Below are positions 1-5,063 of a DNA stretch of 5,518 nt, piece after piece. Where the stretch lies: positions 1-5,518 of the forward strand of contig JAITQY010000131.1 in the NCBI GenBank assembly GCA_031288675.1, read 5' to 3'. The notes under the pieces are model-generated. The model ran no database searches, was not told the DNA's origin, and saw only the letters and a program-made list of their open reading frames with translations. The DNA is from Oscillospiraceae bacterium. GTDB taxonomy: Bacteria > Bacillota > Clostridia > Oscillospirales > Oscillospiraceae. A program made the translations under genes and the position numbers. Positions within the stretch are counted from its first letter, which is position 1; the number at the start of each line of letters is the position of its first letter.

Positions 1-187
1 CGCCGCGCTTTTCTAACAGCTCCGGATAATCCGACGAGCGGAAGTACGGATTGACGATGTCAAGGTCAACCAGCGTAACGGATTTACCGCGCTCTGCCAG
101 CGTACAGGCGAGATTAAGCGCGAAATTGGTCTTCCCGCAACCGTAGTGTCCTGTTATCAGCGTAAGCGCTTTCAGATTTACGTTCAT
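1..187 (-). CDS. P-loop ATPase, MinD/ParA-like, N-terminal part (cut by window edge)
   Basis: The first 62 residues of a nucleotide-binding protein are visible; the rest lies beyond the left edge. A Walker A loop, GHYGCGKT, spans residues 13-20 and is followed by a helix (NFALNLACTLAERGK). A second strand, VTLVDLDIVNPYFRSS, has the DLD acid pair and the NPYFR signature seen in a clostridial branch of the MinD/ParA/CobQ-like ATPases. The deviant Walker A of true MinD/ParA proteins (KGGxGKT) carries a signature lysine at its second position; here that position is histidine, so ParA-type dimer activation should not be assumed. The ATG at 185-187 puts the P-loop at the usual distance from the N-terminus, but no Shine-Dalgarno sequence precedes it and a good promoter ends 7 bases upstream. 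From memory, relatives often lie near 2-oxoacid:ferredoxin oxidoreductase genes, which cannot be checked here. The cellular role is unknown. Confidence 0.85.
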   Translation of the reverse strand, partial: MNVNLKALTLITGHYGCGKTNFALNLACTLAERGKSVTLVDLDIVNPYFRSSDYPELLEKRG

Positions 188-194
188 AAATTAT

Positions 195-223
195 ATCATA
201 ACACAACTGTTTCGGTTTTTCAA
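195..223 (-). promoter_or_regulatory. Extended -10 sigma-A promoter abutting the ATPase start codon
   Basis: Read on the minus strand, TTGAAA (223-218) is followed by a 17-base spacer and TATGAT (200-195), with TG one base before the -10 hexamer (extended -10). The base 7-8 positions downstream is 188 or 187. 187 is an A and is the first base of the ATPase ATG, so the predicted transcript would be leaderless. A second TATAAT overlaps at 195-190, but its spacing from the same -35 would be 22 bases, so it fits less well. Confidence 0.6.
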
Positions 224-263
224 TGATTTTTTTACCGCCGCCGAAGAAAAAACGATAAAGAAG

Positions 264-515
264 GTAGGCGTTAGGTAGTAGGCGTTAGGAGACGAGAGAG
301 ACGGGGGAATTGCAATTTGCAAATTGCAAATTGAAAATTAGGACGAGGGAAACGCGAGATAGTCAGAAGTCAACAGTCAATAGTCGGCAGTGGACGGGGG
401 ATACGGCGGCGTAGGAGGTAGTCAATAGGTATTAGGAGGTAGGGGACGAGGGTGGCGGAGGACGGGTTTAGATTACAGAGGCGTTAATCATTAAATATTA
501 GTCATTAATCATTAC
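264..515. repeat. Heptad-period repeat tract, 36 units of 7 bases, several unit families
   Basis: This non-coding stretch can be cut into 36 consecutive heptamers from base 264. Five blocks are clearly repetitive: 264-291 (GTAGGCG, TTAGGTA, GTAGGCG, TTAGGAG); 306-340 (CAATTTG, CAAATTG, CAAATTG and relatives); 362-389 (GTCAGAA, GTCAACA, GTCAATA, GTCGGCA); 411-445 (GTAGGAG, ATAGGTA, TTAGGAG, GTAGGGG); and 481-515 (TCATTAA, ATATTAG, TCATTAA, TCATTAC). G-rich linkers containing ACGAG or GACGGG join them. A hand count of each base against the base seven further on gives about 131 matches in 245, roughly 53%, against somewhat over 25% expected by chance. The TTAGGAG copies at 285 and 432 are 147 bases (21 x 7) apart, so distant blocks share a register. 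Some shared words, such as GTCAATAG at 376 and 421, are out of register. Neither strand shows a plausible open reading frame here. Function is unknown. Confidence 0.8.
310..329. repeat. Perfect 20-base palindrome inside the heptad tract
   Basis: The bases from 310 to 329 form an exact inverted repeat centred between 319 and 320, with core GCAATTTGCAAATTGC (312-327). It arises because the heptamer CAATTTG (313-319) is followed in phase by its own reverse complement CAAATTG (320-326). It could extrude as an AT-rich hairpin or act as a site for a dimeric DNA-binding protein, but its only certain property is symmetry. It has no U-run, so it is not an intrinsic terminator. Confidence 0.75.
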
Positions 516-521
516 ACAAGT

Positions 522-550
522 ATTATAGCACAGTATTTCTGATTTGTCAA
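522..550 (-). promoter_or_regulatory. Perfect-consensus sigma-A promoter reading into the heptad tract
   Basis: On the minus strand a perfect -35 TTGACA (550-545) and a perfect -10 TATAAT (527-522) are separated by exactly 17 bases, and TGC just before the -10 makes it an extended -10 as well. The predicted start is near 515, the last base of the heptad tract. AT-rich sequence lies upstream (551-582). It sits about 100 bases beyond the terminator of the DUF4491 gene, so it should start a new unit leading through a leader of about 330 bases to the P-loop ATPase. I see no intrinsic terminator between it and that gene. Confidence 0.85.
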
Positions 551-644
551 GAGTAAATTTGCGTGCAATCGTAAATAATTTGTGAACAGTTCTGCTGGAA
601 TAAAAATCGAATGCGATTATAAAGCCGTGAAACCGAATGGCGGA

Positions 645-685
645 CAAACAACAAAACAGCCTTCGGCGCTGAGCGCGGAAGGCTG
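645..685 (-). terminator. Rho-independent terminator after the DUF4491 gene
   Basis: On the minus strand, CAGCCTTC and GAAGGCTG (657-664 against 678-685) form an 8-base-pair stem. It continues through one G opposite G (665 and 677) into GCGC against GCGC-type pairing (666-669 with 673-676) closed by a 3-base loop. The stem is followed on that strand by TTTTGTTGTTTG (656-645), a U-rich tail. It lies about 50 bases past the stop codon of the DUF4491 gene. In the plus direction no T-run follows, so it works one way only. Confidence 0.85.
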
Positions 686-736
686 AGGATATACAGGAAC
701 GGTTCGGCTTAGCGGACGCCGGACTGGCGGAATATA

Positions 737-1045
737 TTAACCGGTTGTTTTACCGGCAGGATAGCTTTTCTTTGGATTTGCAGGAAACCAGCCTTTACGC
801 ACTCGCTCTTCTTGTTCATAGAGTTCCTTGATGCTCCAAAATGAAGTGAATCCGATAACCGCGAGCAGAGCAGATATGGTGTTGTTTGCGGCAATTACGG
901 AGCAGAAGCAGGCAATTAAACCAGCTACGAGAAATAGCGACCATATTCGCTTGCCGAAGTAATATTCCGATTTGATGACGATTGGGTGGAATATTCCAAT
1001 TATTGCGAATGACAGCAGACCGATTATTATTCCGGAAATGTTCAT
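737..1045 (-). CDS. DUF4491-type small membrane protein
   Basis: This 102-residue protein looks like the DUF4491 family, recognised by eye from the N-terminal segment SGIIIGLLSFAIIGIFHPIVIK, the following EYYFGKRIW, and the C-terminal WSIKELYEQEERVRKGWFPANPKK. The family is of about this length and has no known function. Three hydrophobic stretches are visible at about residues 3-23, 34-52 and 54-70, so it is probably an inner-membrane protein with a charged C-terminal tail; the tail contains EQEERVRKGW and ends in lysine-rich sequence. The start is supported by AAAAGGA at 1058-1052, 6 bases before the ATG. It lies 157 bases after the regulator's stop and ends just before a strong terminator, so it is either the last gene of the fab transcript or driven from its own AT-rich leader. 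Nothing in its sequence ties it to lipid synthesis. Confidence 0.8.
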   Translation of the reverse strand: MNISGIIIGLLSFAIIGIFHPIVIKSEYYFGKRIWSLFLVAGLIACFCSVIAANNTISALLAVIGFTSFWSIKELYEQEERVRKGWFPANPKKSYPAGKTTG

Positions 1046-1202
1046 AAAATATCCTTTTGACTTATAGAAGATATTTATATTATTTCCGGATTTTTATAAT
1101 ATAAAACGTCACACATATAATTTTTAGTGTGGTTGCCGGAATGCGACCTCATAATACCTGTGCGTCAAGCGAGTTTGCGGACGTAAGCGACGGCAGCGTT
1201 AA

Positions 1203-1661
1203 TCACACATCGGTACCGCTATTTCCGATAACGACTTCCGGCATCAGTTCGCGGTCAATTATTTCCAATACGCGATCAAACGCGATAAGATCCTCCGGGT
1301 CGCACCGCTTGTACATCCTGCGGATTACCTCGTGTACATACTCTGTGCTGATGTTATAATATTGGAAAAATTTATCCGTCGCCGAGAGCCTGAATTCACG
1401 TTTGTCCTCCGGCGACCTCCACTTAGCGACATATCCCTTGCGCACAAGACTGTTGATTTTGTGCGTAGCGTTTTGAGCGGAAATATTAACAAACTGCGCA
1501 AACTCATTGACGGTAGGGTTGTTTAGCGCGTGAATTATCTCCGCACAAAACGTTTCTACCGTAGTAAGACTGGCTTCGCGAGTCTCAAACCTCGAGAAAA
1601 CTTTACTGTAGAGATTGATCTTGAATTTCAGGTAAACTCTTTGAAAATGTTCCTCAAGCAC
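1203..1661 (-). CDS. MarR-family transcriptional regulator, FabT-like
   Basis: This 152-residue protein has MarR-type architecture. An N-terminal helical dimerisation part (about 1-45, including RVYLKFKINLYSKVFSRFETREASLTTVETF) precedes a winged helix-turn-helix. NPTVNEFAQFVNIS (48-61) forms the first helices, AQNATHKINSLVRKGYVAKW (62-81) covers the recognition helix and first strand, and RSPEDKREFRLS (82-93) is the wing with the usual D-K-R. A C-terminal helical part completes the dimer. The MLEEHFQRVYLKFK start and REASLTTVETF block match, from memory, a MarR group found beside fab clusters in Clostridia. The streptococcal member FabT represses fab genes with acyl-ACP as corepressor; the same role here is inference. 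It is the last gene of the fab run, 35 bases after fabZ, whereas such regulators usually stand first. The start is GTG with a strong ribosome binding site. The last eight residues look like an unstructured tail. Confidence 0.85.
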   Translation of the reverse strand: MLEEHFQRVYLKFKINLYSKVFSRFETREASLTTVETFCAEIIHALNNPTVNEFAQFVNISAQNATHKINSLVRKGYVAKWRSPEDKREFRLSATDKFFQYYNISTEYVHEVIRRMYKRCDPEDLIAFDRVLEIIDRELMPEVVIGNSGTDV

Positions 1662-1671
1662 GGTACCGGTT

Positions 1672-1677
1672 CTCCTT
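1672..1677 (-). promoter_or_regulatory. Ribosome binding site that fixes the GTG start of the MarR gene
   Basis: On the minus strand AAGGAG (1677-1672), part of AGGAAGGAGA, stands 10 bases before the GTG at 1661-1659. No in-frame ATG exists nearby, and the protein beginning at this GTG aligns with the remembered family start MLEEHFQRVYLKFK, so GTG is taken as the true initiator. The strong site allows translation independent of fabZ. Confidence 0.75.
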
Positions 1678-1696
1678 CCTTAATGCTCTGAAATCA

Positions 1697-2128
1697 TTAC
1701 GCGTCGGTCAGCGCGAAAGTAATTTCGGCTTGACAAACGGTTTCGCCGTTTACTTTGGCTTCACATTCCGCTATGCCGATGTTTGAGAGTCTGCGCAGAA
1801 TACGGCATTCCAACTCCATCACGTCGCCCGGAACGACAGGCTTTACGAACTTTGCGTTCTTTACTCCAGCTAACACCGCCAGCTTACCCTTGCCAGAGCC
1901 GTCCGCCAACAGCGCGATTCCCCCGGTCTGAGCCAGCGCCTCAATTATCAGTACGCCAGGCATTATGCTCTTCTGCGGAAAATGCCCGGTAAACTGGGGT
2001 TCGTTTACGCTTACGCACTTGACCGCTTTTGCCCATTGACCGGCTTCATAGTCGGTTACGCGGTCAATCAGCAGAAACGGGTATCTATGCGGAAGTATTT
2101 CGTGGATTTTATCAGACGTCAGTTCCAT
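1697..2128 (-). CDS. fabZ: 3-hydroxyacyl-ACP dehydratase FabZ
   Basis: This cytoplasmic hot-dog-fold enzyme removes water from 3-hydroxyacyl-ACP to give trans-2-enoyl-ACP. Its 143 residues match the family's usual 140-150. The N-terminal ILPHRYPFLLIDRV (11-24) is the FabZ signature. The catalytic pair is visible as His49 in GHFP (48-51) and Glu63 in PGVLIIEALAQ (57-67), a Glu rather than the Asp position typical of some relatives. KFVKPVVPGD (about 93-102) is the conserved region near the tunnel. It starts one base after the fabF stop with GGAGGG (2138-2133) inside the end of fabF, so translation is probably coupled. In many Firmicutes clusters accB sits between fabF and fabZ; here nothing intervenes. 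No separate isomerase such as fabM is seen, so how double bonds are introduced, if at all, cannot be told. Confidence 0.96.
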   Translation of the reverse strand: MELTSDKIHEILPHRYPFLLIDRVTDYEAGQWAKAVKCVSVNEPQFTGHFPQKSIMPGVLIIEALAQTGGIALLADGSGKGKLAVLAGVKNAKFVKPVVPGDVMELECRILRRLSNIGIAECEAKVNGETVCQAEITFALTDA

Positions 2129-2129
2129 A

Positions 2130-3368
2130 TTACCCTCCGTATTTTGAAAATATAAGCGCGGCGTTGTGACCGCCGAACCCTAACGAGATTGACATTGCGT
2201 GTTCAACGCTAATTGCACGCCCGGCGTTCGGCACTATGTTAAGAGCGCACTCCGGGTCGGGCACACGGTAGTTTATAGTTGCCGGAACAAACCCGTCGCG
2301 CAGCGCGTTTACGCACACTATTGCCTCGACAGTGCCTGCCGCGCCTAACAAATGCCCTGTCATTGATTTCGTGGAACTCACAGGTATCTCTGCCGCAGAA
2401 TATCCGAACGCGCTTTTTACCGCAAGGGTTTCGGTCTTATCGTTCATTGGCGTTGAGGTGCCGTGCGCGTTGATGTAGCCGATTTGCTCCGGCGCAAGTC
2501 CCGCATCCGAGATAGCGTCCGAGATTGCCCTGACCGCCATTACGCCGGTCGGTTCCGGCGCGGTGATATGGTACGCGTCGCACGAAGCTCCGTAGCCCGA
2601 TAACTCCGCAAGTATATCAGCGCCGCGCTTGAGCGCGTGCTCAAGTTCTTCAAGCACTATAATGCCCGCGCCTTCGCCGAGTACAAATCCGCTCCGCTCA
2701 GCGTCAAACGGAATGCTTGCCCGGGATACGTCGCCGCCCTCGTACAGCGCTTTCATAGACGTAAAACCGCCGATAGTCAGTGGGGATACGCATGCCTCAG
2801 TTCCGCCGCACATCATCACGTCCGCGTAGCCGTGGCGGATCATCCTCAGCGAATCTCCTATTGCGTTGCTTCCGCCCGCGCACGCAGTCACTACCGACGA
2901 GCAGTAACCTTGGAATCCCGATTCGATGGCTACCTGTCCAGCTGCCATATTTACTATAGACTGCGGTATAAAGTACGGCCATACGCGGTCGAAGCCTTTC
3001 TCCAGTCCGCGCGCGTATTCCCGCGTGATCGTGTTGATGCCGCCGACTCCGGACGATATCATCGTTCCGCAGCGTGTCATATCAGCGTTATCTTTCGTAA
3101 TGCCGCTCATTTTAAGCGCTTCGCGCCCTGCGGCAATGGCGAAGAAAACATACCGTTCCGTCCGCTTCATTTCAACGGAAGTAAGCCAGTCTGACATCTG
3201 CGCATCAACTTCGGCGGCAAGTTTAGCTTTCTGATTTGACGCGTCAAAAGACCTCACCGGGCGTATCCCGCATACTCCGGCACGGATGTTGTTCCAAAAG
3301 GCAGTAATGTCATTGCCTATCGGGGTGATTGCGCCAATTCCCGTTATTACAACCCGCCTGTTTTTCAT
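2130..3368 (-). CDS. fabF: 3-oxoacyl-ACP synthase II FabF
   Basis: This is the elongating condensing enzyme: it joins acyl groups to malonyl-ACP with loss of CO2. It has 412 residues, the normal FabF length, with the thiolase-like double fold. The Cys-His-His triad is intact: Cys163 in TACAGGSNAIGD (161-172), His302 in NAHGTSTPMND (300-310) and His339 in KSMTGHLLGAAG (334-345), with the conserved Lys334. The numbering is within one residue of E. coli FabF. The N-terminal RRVVITGIGAITPIG and the C-terminal GFGGHNA (397-403), which holds the gating phenylalanine at 398, are also typical. It follows fabG by 33 bases, with AGGAG at 3382-3378 nine bases before the ATG, and its stop is one base from fabZ. 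No FabH-type starter enzyme is in the window. Confidence 0.97.
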   Translation of the reverse strand: MKNRRVVITGIGAITPIGNDITAFWNNIRAGVCGIRPVRSFDASNQKAKLAAEVDAQMSDWLTSVEMKRTERYVFFAIAAGREALKMSGITKDNADMTRCGTMISSGVGGINTITREYARGLEKGFDRVWPYFIPQSIVNMAAGQVAIESGFQGYCSSVVTACAGGSNAIGDSLRMIRHGYADVMMCGGTEACVSPLTIGGFTSMKALYEGGDVSRASIPFDAERSGFVLGEGAGIIVLEELEHALKRGADILAELSGYGASCDAYHITAPEPTGVMAVRAISDAISDAGLAPEQIGYINAHGTSTPMNDKTETLAVKSAFGYSAAEIPVSSTKSMTGHLLGAAGTVEAIVCVNALRDGFVPATINYRVPDPECALNIVPNAGRAISVEHAMSISLGFGGHNAALIFSKYGG

Positions 3369-3401
3369 TTGACCTCTCTCCTAAGAATAGTTAAGAATAT
3401 C

Positions 3402-4133
3402 TTAAACATACATACCGCCGTTTATGCCGATTACCTGACCGGTAATATACCGCGCTCCGCCGGAACACAAAAACGCTACGGTTTCCGCAATGTCCTCCGG
3501 CTTGCCGAAGTATCCGAGCGGCACGCAGCTGAGCATACCTGTCCGGACTTCGTCAGTCAGCGCCGCCGTCATATCCGTTTCAATAAATCCCGGAGCCACC
3601 GCGTTAACGGTTATACCGCGTGAGGCAAGCTCTAACGCGGCGGCTTTCGTCAGTCCTATCAGCCCCGCCTTTGACGATACATAGTTTGCCTGACCCACGT
3701 TTCCGGACAGCGCGACCACGCTGGCGATATTAACTATACGTCCCGAACGCGCTTTCATCATCGGACGGCTTGCGAGTTTTATGCAGTTGAACGCGCCTTT
3801 AAGATTAACGTCAAGCACGCGGTCAAAGTCCGCATCGCTCATCCGCATAATCAGGTTGTCTTTTGTGATACCGGCGTTATTGATAAGAATATCTGCCGCC
3901 CTGAACGTCTCCTCGCAGACGCTGAATAAGCGCTTGCAATCAGATTCATCGGACACGTCAGCCTTAACCGTTACCGCGTTCATGAACAGCGCGCGGGTCT
4001 TTTCCGCCTCCGCGTCGTTGCCGGCGTAGTTGATAACGACGTTTGCGCCAAGCGCTGATAAATGCAGGCAAACCGCGCGTCCGATACCGCGTCCTGCGCC
4101 AGTTACTATTGCTGTTTTTCCGGTTAGATCCAT
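3402..4133 (-). CDS. fabG: 3-oxoacyl-ACP reductase FabG
   Basis: This cytoplasmic short-chain dehydrogenase reduces 3-oxoacyl-ACP to 3-hydroxyacyl-ACP, normally with NADPH. It has 243 residues, the standard length. The Rossmann nucleotide loop TGAGRGIG is at 11-18 and NNAG at 85-88. The catalytic tetrad is complete at positions matching E. coli FabG: Asn110, Ser138 (in NIAS), Tyr151 and Lys155 (YVSSK). PGFIETDM (181-188) and the C-terminal ITGQVIGINGGMYV (230-243) are family hallmarks. It lies 12 bases after fabD with a modest AGAGG about 8 bases before the ATG, so coupled translation is likely. Many SDR enzymes look similar; the position between fabD and fabF settles the assignment. Confidence 0.97.
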   Translation of the reverse strand: MDLTGKTAIVTGAGRGIGRAVCLHLSALGANVVINYAGNDAEAEKTRALFMNAVTVKADVSDESDCKRLFSVCEETFRAADILINNAGITKDNLIMRMSDADFDRVLDVNLKGAFNCIKLASRPMMKARSGRIVNIASVVALSGNVGQANYVSSKAGLIGLTKAAALELASRGITVNAVAPGFIETDMTAALTDEVRTGMLSCVPLGYFGKPEDIAETVAFLCSGGARYITGQVIGINGGMYV

Positions 4134-4145
4134 TGTTTTTACCTC

Positions 4146-5060
4146 TTATAATTCTGTGAGTACCCTGCGGTAATCCTCTGCGGTCTCTATATTCAAAGTT
4201 CTGATGTTAGGCGCAGTCTTTTTTACAAATCCGCTTAGAGCCTTTCCGGGACCGATCTCAATTACCGTGTCCGCGCCAAGCTCAGCAAGCATACGTATTG
4301 ACGCTTCAAACCTCACGGGCGACATCACCTGCTTAGCCATCATATCCCGTATGTCTTCGCCGTTTCCGAGAGGCTTACCGGTAACGTTGAATATTACGGG
4401 GAACTCAAGCGGCTTGAAGTCAAGCGCCGCCGTGTATTCCGTAAGCTTAACGGACGCGGATTTCATAAACGGAGTATGGAACGGACCGCCGACATTAAGC
4501 GTTAGACAACGCTTCGCGCCAAGTGACTTGCACTTTTCTTCGGCAAGTTCGACTGCGCTTCGCTCTCCGCCGATTACAGTTTGACCCGGGCAGTTGTAGT
4601 TACAGCACCAGACGTTTCCGCCGGCGTCAGATACTCCGCGCTCCGCGATAGACGCATCGTCGGCAAGCACTGCGGTCATTTTGAAGTCAACGCCCTTTGA
4701 AGCGTCTGCCATTGCCGAACCGCGAAACGCTAACAAATCCAAAAGTGTCTGCCATCCGAACGCGCCCGCCGCGTGCATTGCGCCGTATTCGCCAAGCGAT
4801 AATCCTGCCGTGAACTGCGGAACTATGCCTTCGCCGTATAACAGCTTCGTTACCGCCGCCGCAAACGCGCCCATACACGGCTGAGTATTTTCAGTAAGAG
4901 ACAGTTCCGCCAAATCCGCCCCGAAGCACAACCGATGTATATCTATGCCCTGCGGCTGGTAATCAAATATCTCCCTGACGGCTGGGAAAGCGTCGTAAAA
5001 GTCCTTGCCCATCCCCGGTTTTTGGCTGCCCTGACCGGCATATAAAAACGCGATAGCCAT
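4146..5060 (-). CDS. fabD: Malonyl-CoA:ACP transacylase FabD
   Basis: This enzyme moves the malonyl group from CoA to ACP, supplying the extender for FabF. It has 304 residues, typical of the family. AGQGSQKPGMG (8-18) forms the oxyanion-side glycine loop. The nucleophile elbow is GLSLGEY (86-92) with Ser88; the residue before the serine is leucine where E. coli has histidine. Arg113 in FRGSAM (112-117) should bind the malonyl carboxylate, and His195 in GGPFHTPFM (191-199) is the catalytic base. NCPGQTVIGG (156-165) and IEIGPGKALSGFVKK (267-281) are also conserved. After Arg113 the common RGxxMQ motif reads RGSAMA, lacking the glutamine. It starts 3 bases after the fabK stop, with AGGAG 8 bases before the ATG and lying inside the fabK end. 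Confidence 0.96.
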   Translation of the reverse strand: MAIAFLYAGQGSQKPGMGKDFYDAFPAVREIFDYQPQGIDIHRLCFGADLAELSLTENTQPCMGAFAAAVTKLLYGEGIVPQFTAGLSLGEYGAMHAAGAFGWQTLLDLLAFRGSAMADASKGVDFKMTAVLADDASIAERGVSDAGGNVWCCNYNCPGQTVIGGERSAVELAEEKCKSLGAKRCLTLNVGGPFHTPFMKSASVKLTEYTAALDFKPLEFPVIFNVTGKPLGNGEDIRDMMAKQVMSPVRFEASIRMLAELGADTVIEIGPGKALSGFVKKTAPNIRTLNIETAEDYRRVLTEL

Positions 5061-5063
5061 TAA

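Noticed and set aside
264..515. CRISPR array as an explanation of the repeat tract
   Set aside because: There are no conserved 24-40 base repeats separated by unique spacers and no cas genes; the periodicity is 7 bases and degenerate.
584..592. GAAC-A-GTTC palindrome resembling a LexA (SOS) box upstream of the strong promoter
   Set aside because: Gram-positive LexA boxes have four bases between GAAC and GTTC; here there is one.
1061..1130. Possible promoter for the DUF4491 gene in the AT-rich leader
   Set aside because: Several TATA-like hexamers occur on the minus strand, but none has a good -35 at 16-18 bases; the best -35-like word (GTGACG) has no matching -10. The region may still drive transcription, but I cannot place a promoter.
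1141..1202. Possible terminator between the MarR gene and the DUF4491 gene
   Set aside because: Only 4-5 base pair stems (CGTC with GACG, CACAC with GTGTG) can be drawn and none is followed by a T-run on the minus strand.
1129..1359. Plus-strand open frame of 76 codons overlapping the 3' end of the MarR gene
   Set aside because: It lies mostly antisense to a well-supported gene, has no clear ribosome binding site and no recognisable domain. The other plus-strand frames across the fab genes are likewise shadows of the minus-strand genes.
1639..1658. CTTTGA...TCAAG inverted repeat at the start of the MarR gene as a FabT-type operator
   Set aside because: The arms are about 9 bases apart, unlike the tight TTTGA/TCAAA spacing of known FabT boxes, and the site lies in codons 2-8 of the coding sequence.
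1211..1668. The 8-base palindrome CGGTACCG at both ends of the MarR gene (1211-1218 and 1661-1668)
   Set aside because: Two copies of an 8-mer with different flanks can occur by chance, one is coding, and no longer homology extends from either copy.
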